Assembly: GCA_002490315.1 (NCBI GenBank)
Contig: DLKG01000001.1
Span: 1 to 30,331 of the forward strand
Length of the DNA: 30,331 nt
Direction of reading: 5' to 3'
DNA from: Prevotella sp. UBA7594
GTDB lineage: Bacteria > Bacteroidota > Bacteroidia > Bacteroidales > Bacteroidaceae
Each line of letters begins with the position of its first letter. Position 1 is the stretch's first letter. The position numbers and the translations under genes are program-made. The notes under the pieces are model-generated. The model ran no database searches. It was given only the letters and a program-made list of their open reading frames with translations, and had not been told where the DNA came from. Shown piece by piece: positions 14,725-22,407 of this stretch.

Positions 14725-16198
14725 GTCGAACGAAGCGTTTTTTTATTTTGTTCCAGATGGAAGTCTTTTTATATATAATGATGTAGAGTGAAATCCAGAG
14801 GCTGATTGTCACCACAGCCACACTCGTCGTCCAGTGTATCCAGGGATTGTGGATGAATGTGGTGGCGTAGGCAAGCATACCTAAAGGTAGTTGCATGGCG
14901 ACATACTTCAAGACATCTGCCGAGAGGCTGACGCCGTAGCGCATCTTGGAATAGACAATAACGAGCACGAGATTGAGCAGATGACAGAATGACAGGGCGA
15001 GCCCCGTGCCCCACAAGCCGAACGTGCGGTAGCCCCAAACGATGAAGAAAACGATGATGACATCGTAGAATATTTCTATTCCGAGGTAGGACTTGGAGTT
15101 GCCTTTGGCGAGGTTGATGTATTCTAAAGGGAGCGTAATGGCCTTGAAGTACATTGAGAACACCGCAATTTGCCCCATTGCCACGATGTCGATGAAGCAG
15201 TGGCTGTAGAGGATAGGGAGGATTATCGGAAGGAATACAATCAGTGCGGCGAGCATCGGCGACACGAGCAGGAGCGAGATTTCAATCTGGCAGTTTGACA
15301 TGTCCGCAATGGCGTGGTTGTCGGAGGCGATGGCGGAGAGCCGCGGGAAGTAGTCGGTGTCCATGGCTGAGAACACCATGCCGGCGTAGGTGATGGTCAG
15401 CAGGTAACCGGCGTTGTAGAGTCCAACGACGTCGAGGTCTCCCTCGACGTTGAGGAAGGAGCGTATGGCAAGTTCGGAGCCACTGCCGAAGACACCGGCA
15501 AGCACGAACGCTACACCGAGGCGCACCATTCCCGTGCCTTCGCCGAGCACTTTCTTTGCGCCGCGCAGCGAGTAGGGGAAGGCCTTTACTGAATAGCTCA
15601 GTGTGAAGACCATCGTTGCAAGGGTGGTGAAGATTATGACGGGTACGATACCGTTCATTCTGAAGAAATAGTAGACGGGCACCGTGATAAGAAGCGTGGC
15701 TACCATCGTCATTAGTTGTATGCCTGCAAGCGGTTTTAGCATACGTGCACCTTTGAGGATGGCGTTCTCGCCGCCAATGATGGCGAGCATCGCCACGACG
15801 GGTGAAAGCAGAATGAAATGGAGCGTGTGGTCGTCGGAGGCGAACACATGTTTGCTGAAGAGAGGACCGAATATGGCAAAGGCGAACATACCCACCAAAG
15901 CTGTGAGTATGCTCCATCCGCGAACAACCTTTATGAAATGGTTGATGCGCGTCGTGTCTTGCTTGTCGAATATCTCGGAAATGTTTCTTACGGCACTGAA
16001 CGAGATGCCGAGATTTGTGGCTTGAGAGAAGAAGTTGATGACGCTGTTGAAGAGCGACACCAAGCCCATGCCTGCTGGACCCAGGATAAGGGCTACAAAC
16101 TTATTGCGTATTAATGTTATTCCAATGTTAATCCCTTGTACGCCACCAAACACACCGATGTATTTCAGCATGTGAGTGTAGTTTTCTTTGCCTTTCAT
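14717..16198 (-). CDS. Wzx-type O-antigen/polysaccharide flippase
   Basis: 493 residues with about 12-14 hydrophobic helices of the MATE/MVF (polysaccharide biosynthesis) superfamily. It flips lipid-linked oligosaccharide repeat units across the inner membrane. The N-terminus shows the family pattern GGVQGINIGITLIRNKFVAL followed by GPAGMGLVSLF and the NLGISFSAVRNISE segment; the C-terminus is basic. It is the first gene of a minus-strand operon with two GT2 genes, driven by a near-ideal promoter 26 nt before the ATG. No polymerase (Wzy) or chain-length regulator (Wzz) is seen nearby, so this may be a small fragment of a polysaccharide locus whose other genes lie elsewhere. Confidence 0.9.
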   Translation of the reverse strand: MKGKENYTHMLKYIGVFGGVQGINIGITLIRNKFVALILGPAGMGLVSLFNSVINFFSQATNLGISFSAVRNISEIFDKQDTTRINHFIKVVRGWSILTALVGMFAFAIFGPLFSKHVFASDDHTLHFILLSPVVAMLAIIGGENAILKGARMLKPLAGIQLMTMVATLLITVPVYYFFRMNGIVPVIIFTTLATMVFTLSYSVKAFPYSLRGAKKVLGEGTGMVRLGVAFVLAGVFGSGSELAIRSFLNVEGDLDVVGLYNAGYLLTITYAGMVFSAMDTDYFPRLSAIASDNHAIADMSNCQIEISLLLVSPMLAALIVFLPIILPILYSHCFIDIVAMGQIAVFSMYFKAITLPLEYINLAKGNSKSYLGIEIFYDVIIVFFIVWGYRTFGLWGTGLALSFCHLLNLVLVIVYSKMRYGVSLSADVLKYVAMQLPLGMLAYATTFIHNPWIHWTTSVAVVTISLWISLYIIIYKKTSIWNKIKKRFVRHG

Positions 16199-16223
16199 AC
16201 AAAGTTTTAAGAATTATTAAAAA

Positions 16224-16255
16224 CAAAGGTAGTAAAAATATCTGACAAATACAAA
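16224..16255 (-). promoter_or_regulatory. Promoter of the flippase-glycosyltransferase operon
   Basis: On the minus strand, TTTG (complement of 16252-16255), 20 nt, then TACCTTTG (complement of 16224-16231), a full match to the Bacteroidota consensus. The start is expected near 16218, a leader of about 20 nt. Confidence 0.8.
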
Positions 16256-16300
16256 AACATTACTGGAAATATAAATGAAAGAAAAAAGCCAGGTGAAAAT

Positions 16301-16331
16301 TTTGTGGAAAAGAAAAAATATGCTACTTTTG
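16301..16331 (+). promoter_or_regulatory. Promoter of tRNA-Ser
   Basis: TTTG (16301-16304), 19 nt, then TACTTTTG (16324-16331), a full match to the consensus. Transcription would begin about 9 nt before the mature tRNA 5' end. It is divergent from the flippase promoter. Confidence 0.8.
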
Positions 16332-16345
16332 CATTGCAAAATAAA

Positions 16346-16433
16346 GGAAGGTTGGCAGAGTGAACGATCGCGCTGGACTCGAAATCCGGTATACCCCTTT
16401 CGGGTATCGGGGGTTTGAATCCCTCACCTTCCG
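16346..16433 (+). tRNA. tRNA-Ser (anticodon CGA)
   Basis: An 88-nt class II tRNA. The acceptor stem GGAAGGT (16346-16352) pairs with ACCTTCC (16426-16432), followed by discriminator G16433. The anticodon stem CTGGA/TCCGG encloses loop CTCGAAA with anticodon CGA at 16380-16382, reading UCG. A long variable arm (TACCCC-TTT-GGGTA type) and a T arm with loop TTTGAAT follow. CCA is not encoded. The type II shape and anticodon agree on serine. Confidence 0.96.
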
Positions 16434-16441
16434 CACAATGT

Positions 16442-16492
16442 AAGGGGTATGAACGCTTGAAGTCAGAAAAGTGTAGCATACTCCTTTTTTTT
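16442..16492 (+). terminator. Intrinsic terminator of the tRNA-Ser transcript
   Basis: AAGGGGTATG (16442-16451) pairs with CATACTCCTT (16477-16486; one G-T wobble), with an inner ACGCTT/AAGTGT stem, followed by a run of eight T ending at 16492. It lies 8 nt after the tRNA and 24 nt before the acyltransferase start. Confidence 0.85.
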
Positions 16493-16516
16493 ATTATTCC
16501 CCCAAAAAGGTCATTT

Positions 16517-17089
16517 ATGGCAAGAGAATACAACAGTGAGGAATTTCAGAAAATGCGCAGCTCCCGCCTCTACTCCTTTGAGGACGCCGACGTCTTGGAT
16601 AGTTGCCGCCATGCCAACGAATTGTGTGCTCGTCTGTCGGGCATGACACTCTCGTCGCCCGACTATCGCCGTACGCTTGAGTCGCTCATCCCCGGTGTGC
16701 CGCAGTCGTCGGCGGTCAACCCTCCTTTCCATTGCGATCATGGCAACGGCATTATCATCGGCGAGCACACGTTCATCAACTATGACTGTATCATTCTCGA
16801 CGGAGGCTTTGTCACTATTGGTAGCCACTGTAAGATAGGACCGCGATGCCAGCTGCTTACCCCTCAGCACCCTAAGGACTATGAGGAGCGCCGCCGCCCC
16901 GTAGAGACGTGTTTTCCGATAACTATCGGCGACGACTGCTGGTTGGGAGGAGGCGTGACGGTGTGTCCAGGAGTGAGCATCGGTGCGCGTTCCATCATTG
17001 CCGCAGGGAGCGTAGTCGTGCGCGACATCCCTGCCGATTCCCTTGCTGCCGGCAATCCGGCTGTTGTGAAGCGACGCTTGAGGGAGTAG
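16517..17089 (+). CDS. Maltose/galactoside-type O-acetyltransferase (left-handed beta-helix)
   Basis: 190 residues of the hexapeptide acyltransferase family (Maa/LacA/NodL group), which transfers acetyl from acetyl-CoA to sugar hydroxyls. The N-terminal helical Mac domain (about 1-55) precedes the hexapeptide coil: NGIIIGEHTFINYDCIILDG, VTIGSHCKIGPRCQLLTP, ITIGDDCWLGGGVTVCPG, VSIGARSIIAAGSVVV. The catalytic His is in TPQHPKD, and the C-terminal AGNPAVVKRRL is typical. The frame is open further upstream into the tRNA, so the ATG at 16517 (MAREYNSEEF) was chosen because it gives the family length (E. coli Maa 183). No promoter fits between the terminator and this start. The 3' end overlaps the opposing DUF3810 frame. 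Confidence 0.88.
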   Translation: MAREYNSEEFQKMRSSRLYSFEDADVLDSCRHANELCARLSGMTLSSPDYRRTLESLIPGVPQSSAVNPPFHCDHGNGIIIGEHTFINYDCIILDGGFVTIGSHCKIGPRCQLLTPQHPKDYEERRRPVETCFPITIGDDCWLGGGVTVCPGVSIGARSIIAAGSVVVRDIPADSLAAGNPAVVKRRLRE

Positions 17090-18177
17090 TTCCACGACAT
17101 TATGATACCTATCACTCCAGAATAACTCTTTATGCCGCCCTCTACGCGATTGCCTTTGAGATAGAGATTGTAGAAGAAGTTCTGCGTGGAGTCGACGATG
17201 GGGCTGTGGCGCGAGAGCCAGTATTGGCGGTCGCTTTTGGCGAGGCGTATGATTTCGGGCCGGATGTGGCTGATGAAGGTCTTGCGTTCCGTCTCGCCGA
17301 GAAGGTCGTAGACGTTGCGAAGGACGTGGAAGAAAATCTGGTAGTAGCCACTGAAGCGGATTGTGCAGTCGGAAGATGAGGTGCAGATGACGTAACTGTA
17401 GAAGTTGGCCTCGCCCTCGTTGGCGATGCCCAGGAAGTGGGCATACTCGTGGGCGTAGATAGCGGGATATTCATGGGGCAGAATATCGGAGTTTAGTGTG
17501 AACTCGCAGAAGAATGGCGCCATGCTGCCCGTGATGCCTGCCATGCTGGCGAGGCGAGAGAAGAGCATTGGCTTGGCGTGGGCTTGGCGGTTGAACGGAC
17601 GGTTGATGCCCATATTCCTTAAATTGGTGTAGCCGAGGAGTATGGCATGCTGCGTGAGAAGCTTTATTGTAGAGCTTGTGGCATAGTGCAGATTGCGCTT
17701 AACGGCGGCAGAGCCCTTCGTTATGTTTGAGAGCTTGCTCGCTTGAAGATAGGTAGCGTTGAGGCTGTCGGCGTAGCTATAGGCGAAGGCACGGAAAGCA
17801 CTGTCCTCCACTTCCACTGGGCGCATACGTAGACGGCTATAGATGTTTGGCTGCGAATAGTTAAGACCCCATGCGGCGTAGAACCACACGTACACCCACC
17901 CTAAATATTCCGCTATGCGGAGAACAGTTGGCAGTTTTTTCTTCTTTTTGTACCAAATGGCATAGATAGGGTAGACGATAACCCAGACTATGCTTATCGT
18001 TATGAAAAGATCGCCGACGGCAAAGGGTAGTAGATTCGGAATGGGAGATAGCAGCCAGGCTATCGTTGGATAGATACGGAATGTGTAGACGGAGCCAAGC
18101 CCGGGGACTATCTTGAAGAGTGTTACGATAATAAAAATTGTGAGGAGGAGAACGTAACGGGGTCGAATTTGTTTCAT
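16879..18177 (-). CDS. DUF3810 membrane protein with HExxH metalloprotease motif
   Basis: 432 residues in this frame. Three hydrophobic segments (about 8-28, 55-76, 88-105) anchor it. The soluble part has the zinc-protease-like HEYAH motif (243-247) followed by GIANEGEANF with E254/E256 as a possible third ligand. This fits the DUF3810 family, whose role is not established. The recognisable domain ends near residue 364 (SYSGVIGIIMSWNY). The last 68 residues are a proline-, threonine- and arginine-rich tail encoded antisense to the acetyltransferase gene, so the ancestral stop may have been lost at about 17086-17090. It sits 49 nt after the carbonic anhydrase, possibly in one operon. Confidence 0.8.
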   Translation of the reverse strand: MKQIRPRYVLLLTIFIIVTLFKIVPGLGSVYTFRIYPTIAWLLSPIPNLLPFAVGDLFITISIVWVIVYPIYAIWYKKKKKLPTVLRIAEYLGWVYVWFYAAWGLNYSQPNIYSRLRMRPVEVEDSAFRAFAYSYADSLNATYLQASKLSNITKGSAAVKRNLHYATSSTIKLLTQHAILLGYTNLRNMGINRPFNRQAHAKPMLFSRLASMAGITGSMAPFFCEFTLNSDILPHEYPAIYAHEYAHFLGIANEGEANFYSYVICTSSSDCTIRFSGYYQIFFHVLRNVYDLLGETERKTFISHIRPEIIRLAKSDRQYWLSRHSPIVDSTQNFFYNLYLKGNRVEGGIKSYSGVIGIIMSWNYSLKRRFTTAGLPAARESAGMSRTTTLPAAMMERAPMLTPGHTVTPPPNQQSSPIVIGKHVSTGRRRSS

Positions 18178-18226
18178 AGTATCTATGTTGTGATGCCCAT
18201 TTTTCTTAAATCCGAAACATCAATCT

Positions 18227-18772
18227 TCACTTCACCTCCGAGAGCAGTCCGGTCTTGGAATCGATGATGTAGCCATGAAGGTTCACGTCTTTGGGCACAA
18301 GAGGGTGATTGCGGATGGTGCGCACAGTATTCCTCACCGAGTCCTCCGTGTCGTGGAAGCCCTCAAGCCAATGGTCGAGGTCGATACCGCATAGGCCAAT
18401 GGTGTCAATAACATCCTGATGGATGCCGCGCTCAAGCATCAGCTTCTTCATCTCAGCGCCGTTCATGTGGCAGGCGCCACAGTTGGAGTGGGCGATGACC
18501 ATAATCTCCTCCACGCCCAGCTCGTAGATCGCCACAAGCAGACTTCGCATGGCGGAGTCGAACGGGCTGATGACGAGTCCACCTGCGTTCTTTATAATCT
18601 TCGCGTCACCGTTTTTCAGTCCAAGGGCTGCAGGCAGAAGTTCCGTAAGCCGCGTGTCCATACATGACAGGATGGCAAGTTTCTTGTCGGGATACTTGCT
18701 CGTAAGGTACTGCTCGTAGCCCTTATTGGCCACGAACTGCTCGTTGTACTTTATAATATCTTCTATAATCAT
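18227..18772 (-). CDS. Beta-class carbonic anhydrase
   Basis: 181 residues. It reversibly hydrates CO2 to bicarbonate. The zinc ligands are C37 (in LSCMDTRL, with the D39-R41 dyad), H95 and C98 (AHSNCGACHMNG), the signature of beta-class enzymes. The length fits the short clade found in Bacteroidota and Firmicutes. The start ATG has a promoter candidate about 35 nt upstream on the same strand. The next gene in the same direction is the DUF3810 protein, 49 nt away, so co-transcription is plausible but a functional link is not obvious. Confidence 0.93.
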   Translation of the reverse strand: MIIEDIIKYNEQFVANKGYEQYLTSKYPDKKLAILSCMDTRLTELLPAALGLKNGDAKIIKNAGGLVISPFDSAMRSLLVAIYELGVEEIMVIAHSNCGACHMNGAEMKKLMLERGIHQDVIDTIGLCGIDLDHWLEGFHDTEDSVRNTVRTIRNHPLVPKDVNLHGYIIDSKTGLLSEVK

Positions 18773-18806
18773 AGTGTCTGAAAAAAATATTGTTGTTATT
18801 GTTGTG

Positions 18807-18838
18807 TAAAATTACTCAGATTGTCTCTAATAGCCAAA
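18807..18838 (-). promoter_or_regulatory. Probable promoter of the carbonic anhydrase gene
   Basis: On the minus strand, TTTG (complement of 18835-18838), 20 nt, then TAATTTTA (complement of 18807-18814), 7 of 8 bases of TAnnTTTG. Leader about 28 nt. Confidence 0.55.
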
Positions 18839-18883
18839 TGTTTTTGATGAAACTTTTTGATGTGAAAGTTTTTCTGAAATAAA

Positions 18884-18914
18884 TTGCGTATATCGTATTT
18901 TTTATGTAAGTTTG
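18884..18914 (+). promoter_or_regulatory. Promoter of the cytochrome bd operon
   Basis: TTG (18884-18886), 20 nt, then TAAGTTTG (18907-18914), a full -7 match. The expected start near 18921 leaves a leader of about 66 nt before DUF4492. No operator palindrome for an oxygen or redox regulator stands out to me. Confidence 0.7.
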
Positions 18915-18986
18915 CAAAATCATTGTTAAAATGAAATAATTTCAACATTCGAATATTTACTTAAACCATGCAAACAATCTTCGCCT

Positions 18987-19199
18987 ATGCAACGCAACAT
19001 ATTATATAGTATTTATCGATTCTACGTTGACGGCTTCAAGCAGATGAGCATTGGACGTGTGCTGTGGACCATAATCATCATAAAGTTGTTCGTCATATTC
19101 TTTATACTCAAGTTGTTCTTCTTCCCCGACGTGCTGAAGCAGAAATCCAATGGCTCTGACCGTGCTACTTACGTTGCAGGCGAACTCATCAAGAGATAA
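18987..19199 (+). CDS. DUF4492 small membrane protein
   Basis: 70 residues: a short amphipathic N-terminus (YSIYRFYVDGFKQMSIGRVLW) and one strong membrane helix (IIIIKLFVIFFILKLFFF, about 33-50), with a polar C-terminus. DUF4492 proteins are typically encoded directly before cydA in Bacteroidota. The position and single-helix layout suggest an accessory subunit or assembly factor of cytochrome bd, comparable in kind to CydX but unrelated in sequence. That role is inference. It is 29 nt upstream of cydA and reads from the same promoter. Confidence 0.85.
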   Translation: MQRNILYSIYRFYVDGFKQMSIGRVLWTIIIIKLFVIFFILKLFFFPDVLKQKSNGSDRATYVAGELIKR

Positions 19200-19228
19200 T
19201 TCAATTCAATAACATTATAAGTAATACT

Positions 19229-20785
19229 ATGAACCATCTATTAACAATCGACCCTTCGCTAATCGACTGGTCAAGGGCGCAATTTGCGCTGACAGCCATC
19301 TACCATTGGCTTTTTGTACCCCTAACGCTCGGTCTTGCCGTAATCATGGGTATCATGGAGACGTGCTATTACCGTACAGGGAAGCAATTCTGGCGCGAAG
19401 CTGCTGTCTACTGGCAGCGTCTCTTCGGTGTCAATTTTGCCATGGGCGTTGCCACTGGCATCATTCTTGAGTTTGAGTTCGGCACAAACTGGAGCAACTA
19501 TTCCTGGTTTGTCGGCGACATCTTTGGAGCGCCGCTTGCCGTGGAGGGCATCGTGGCATTCTTCATGGAGAGCACTTTCGTAGCGGTGATGTTCTTCGGC
19601 TGGGAGAAGGTTTCGCGCGGCTTCCACTTGGCTTCCACTTGGCTCACTGGTCTTGGTGCGACCATCTCGGCATGGTGGATACTTGTCGCCAACTCGTGGA
19701 TGCAGTATCCCGTTGGTTGCGAGTTTAATCCCGACACCGTACGCAACGAGATGACGAGTTTCGCCGACGTGGCTCTCTCGCCATTTGCCATAGACAAGTT
19801 CTTCCATACAGTCACTTCATCATGGATAATTGGTGCCGTGTTTGTATGCGCTGTGAGCTGCTGGTATCTGCTTAAGCAGCGTAATGTTCAGCTTGCACGC
19901 GAGAGCATAAAGATAGCCACCATTGTTGGTATAGTAGCCTCAGCGCTGACTATGGCCACGGGCGATTCGTCGGCAGTGAAGGTGGCAGAGGTGCAGCCGA
20001 TGAAGCTTGCTGCCATGGAAGCATTGTACGACGGAGGCAACGGCGTGGGGTTGACGGCTGTGGCTGCTGTGAATCCGTTTGAGCAGCCCGACTATGCTAA
20101 GGGCGGAGAAGCCCCCCTGCGCATAGCCATACCAAAGGGATTGTCTATGCTTGCCACGCACACGCTCGACGGCTACGTGCCCGGCGTGAACGACTTGCTC
20201 AACGGCTACACGCGTCCCGACGGCAAGCGCGAGCTGTCGGCAGAGGAGAAAATGCAGCGCGGCAGACAGGCTATAGCCACACTCGCCGAATACCGCAAAC
20301 TGAAGGCTGCCGACCCCGACAACCAGCGACTCCCGCAACTTGCCGCGCAGCTGAAGAAGGACATGCCTTACTTCGGCTATGGCTACATCAAGGACCGCTC
20401 GGAGCTCGTACCGTATATTCCGGTAAACTTCTATGCCTTCCGCGTGATGGTGGGCGTGGGCACACTCTTGCTGCTATTCTTCCTCATCATCGGTCATGTG
20501 GCATGGCGCAAGGACATCGCGCAGCAGCGCCGCTGGCTGTACATGGCTGCCATCGTCATGCTGCCGCTTGCATACATTGCGAGCGAAGCAGGCTGGATTG
20601 TGGCTGAACTTGGCAGACAGCCGTGGGCAATTCAGGACATGATGCCAACTCTTGCTGCCGTCTCCGACATTAAGTCAGGCAGCGTTGCGCTGACGTTCTT
20701 TATCTTCCTTGTACTCTTCACGGTGCTGCTCTGTGCAGAAGTGCGCATCATGTGCAGGGTAATCAGCAAACATCAATCCAACTAA
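19229..20785 (+). CDS. cydA: Cytochrome bd ubiquinol/menaquinol oxidase subunit I
   Basis: 518 residues. Catalytic subunit of the high-affinity oxygen reductase, binding hemes b558, b595 and d and oxidising quinol at the periplasmic Q loop. The heme ligands are visible: H26 (E. coli H19), H193 (H186) in KFFHTVTSSW, and M407 (M393) in YAFRVMVGVG. The acidic residues E106/E114 (VEGIVAFFMES) and E460 next to GRQPW (462-466) are present. The segment between about 250 and 390 is a long Q-loop region with an Ala/Lys/Glu-rich stretch. The operon is DUF4492-cydA-cydB; genes for the CydDC exporter are not in this window. The organism can therefore respire or scavenge oxygen at low levels. Confidence 0.97.
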   Translation: MNHLLTIDPSLIDWSRAQFALTAIYHWLFVPLTLGLAVIMGIMETCYYRTGKQFWREAAVYWQRLFGVNFAMGVATGIILEFEFGTNWSNYSWFVGDIFGAPLAVEGIVAFFMESTFVAVMFFGWEKVSRGFHLASTWLTGLGATISAWWILVANSWMQYPVGCEFNPDTVRNEMTSFADVALSPFAIDKFFHTVTSSWIIGAVFVCAVSCWYLLKQRNVQLARESIKIATIVGIVASALTMATGDSSAVKVAEVQPMKLAAMEALYDGGNGVGLTAVAAVNPFEQPDYAKGGEAPLRIAIPKGLSMLATHTLDGYVPGVNDLLNGYTRPDGKRELSAEEKMQRGRQAIATLAEYRKLKAADPDNQRLPQLAAQLKKDMPYFGYGYIKDRSELVPYIPVNFYAFRVMVGVGTLLLLFFLIIGHVAWRKDIAQQRRWLYMAAIVMLPLAYIASEAGWIVAELGRQPWAIQDMMPTLAAVSDIKSGSVALTFFIFLVLFTVLLCAEVRIMCRVISKHQSN

Positions 20786-20806
20786 CTTTTAAAAACAACA
20801 ATCGCT

Positions 20807-21913
20807 ATGACATATACATTTCTTCAACACTACTGGTGGTTTATCGTTTCGCTGCTTGGTGCACTGCTCGTGTTTCTGCTTTTTGTGCAAGGTGCCAACT
20901 CAATGGTCTACAGCATAGGAGGCACAGAAGAAGGTCGGCAGAAGGTGCTCGAGTCTACGGGGCGCAAGTGGGAGATTACGTTCACGACGCTCGTCACCTT
21001 CGGTGGAGCGTTCTTCGCTTCGTTCCCGTTGTTCTACAGTACGAGTTTCGGAGGAGCCTACTGGCTGTGGATGATAATACTCTTCTCGTTTGTGCTGCAG
21101 GCTGTAAGCTATGAATTCCAACACCGCAAGGGCAATCTGCTTGGCACGCGCACCTATCGTTTTTTCCTTATTCTCAACGGCATCCTCGGTCCTCTGTTGC
21201 TCGGCGGAGCTGTTGCCACATTCTTCGACGGATCTAATTTCATTGTCGAGAAGGCTTCGCTGACAGATGTCGGTGCACCGGTTATAAGCCGTTGGGCAAA
21301 CGCCTCGGCAGGTCTCGACACACTGCTCGATCCATGGAATCTCGTTCTCGGCTTGGCAGTGATGTTCCTTGCCCGCGTGCTCGGCACGCTTTACATCATC
21401 AACAATGTAGACGATGATGACATTCGCTCGCGCGCCAGTGTGCGCCTTGTTGGGGCAACGGTGCCGTTCCTGGTGCTTTTCCTCGCCTTCTTCATCCGTC
21501 TTCTGATAAAGGACGGATATGCAGTCGACGCAGCCACATCCGCCATTGTCCTGGAACCAATGAAATATCTCCACAACTATCTTGCCATGTGGCCGCTCGC
21601 CGTCGTGACATTAGTGGGAGTAGTTATGTTGCTCTATGGCATTGTGCGCACGGTGCTGAGCTCTTCTTATGTGCGTGGCATCTGGCCTGCAGGCATCGGA
21701 GTGGTTTTGGTAGTGATGTCGCTGCTGCTTGTAGCAGGGTGGGGCGGCACAGCCTATTATCCCTCAAACGCCGATCTGCAAAGCTCATTGACAATAGCCA
21801 ACAGCTGCAGCAGCGAGTTTACGCTTCGCACGATGTTCTACGTCTCGCTGCTCGTGCCATTCGTCTTCGCGTACATAGCTTATGTGTGGCGTGTGATGGA
21901 CAGAAAGAAGTGA
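20807..21913 (+). CDS. cydB: Cytochrome bd oxidase subunit II
   Basis: 368 residues with about 8-9 membrane helices. It is the structural partner of CydA. The sequence after the first helix (ANSMVYSIGGTEEGRQKVLE) and the FGGAFFASFPLFYSTSFGGAYW segment are diagnostic of CydB. It starts 21 nt after cydA with no separate promoter, and is followed 168 nt later by a strong terminator. It is intact and family-sized (E. coli 379). Confidence 0.96.
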   Translation: MTYTFLQHYWWFIVSLLGALLVFLLFVQGANSMVYSIGGTEEGRQKVLESTGRKWEITFTTLVTFGGAFFASFPLFYSTSFGGAYWLWMIILFSFVLQAVSYEFQHRKGNLLGTRTYRFFLILNGILGPLLLGGAVATFFDGSNFIVEKASLTDVGAPVISRWANASAGLDTLLDPWNLVLGLAVMFLARVLGTLYIINNVDDDDIRSRASVRLVGATVPFLVLFLAFFIRLLIKDGYAVDAATSAIVLEPMKYLHNYLAMWPLAVVTLVGVVMLLYGIVRTVLSSSYVRGIWPAGIGVVLVVMSLLLVAGWGGTAYYPSNADLQSSLTIANSCSSEFTLRTMFYVSLLVPFVFAYIAYVWRVMDRKK

Positions 21914-22081
21914 AATTTTAGTTGTCGGATATTTGCTTTTTTGTAGCTCAAAACTGCCTTTGGAATGGACTATGAGAGTCTCTTGTCGGATTTTTACAGT
22001 TTTGAGTGTGCAGACGAAAGATGCTGTGTGTCAACTGCTTGACGAAGTTGACGCTTAAAATGTGCAACGTCGGAAAATATT

Positions 22082-22118
22082 AAAGTGGCGCTTTAGAGAA
22101 TCTAAAGCGCCACTTTTG
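22082..22118 (+). terminator. Strong intrinsic terminator after cydB
   Basis: A 16-bp perfect stem (22082-22097 with 22101-22116) and a GAA loop, flanked by A on the left and TTTTG on the right, so it may act in both directions. The transcript between cydB and this stem also contains a 10-bp inverted repeat (21947-21956 with 21997-22006) and a 7-bp hairpin (22030-22036 with 22046-22052). Region 21914-22081 has no convincing frame. Confidence 0.85.
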
Positions 22119-22407
22119 TAATAAGAAAGCGTAACTTTGCGGGGTGTGAGGAAGTGTTTTAGAAGGAGAAAAACGTGAAAAAAAGGTTGTTTTTGCCACA
22201 TTCACACGTAAAACCAATGTCGTTTAGAGCAACAAACACCGTTTTTTCTGCTGTCCGACACTCTAAAACACAAAAATCATTTGTCACACTTTTTTACTCT
22301 AATCACAATATTTGCCCTTATGTCCGTGGCCTCTGTTGGAGCATTAATTCCGGCTTATCCGAAACTTGAGATAAGCTTCCATAGAGATGTACATTCACGG
22401 CTTAATT
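22119..22407. other. Gene-free region with an orphan -7 box
   Basis: About 290 bp between the cyd terminator and the end of the PHP gene, with no convincing coding frame. TAACTTTG (22132-22139) is a perfect -7 box on the plus strand, but no -33 element is found at the right distance and no gene lies downstream in that direction. GTGTTTTAGA (22154-22163) and its exact complement (22262-22271) are 98 nt apart. GCTTATC/GATAAGC near 22352-22376 forms another small stem. A short frame of 64 codons from 22175 has no family resemblance. A non-coding RNA is possible. Confidence 0.35.

Noticed and set aside
12771..16198. A complete capsule or O-antigen locus
   Set aside because: Only a flippase and two glycosyltransferases are present. 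No polymerase, chain-length regulator or sugar nucleotide synthesis genes are in the window.
16415..16516. Upstream extension of the acetyltransferase frame
   Set aside because: It would start inside the T arm of the tRNA and run through the terminator. The family length fits the ATG at 16517.
22175..22369. 64-codon open frame in the gene-free region
   Set aside because: No signal, motif or family resemblance; atypical composition; not conserved as far as can be judged here.
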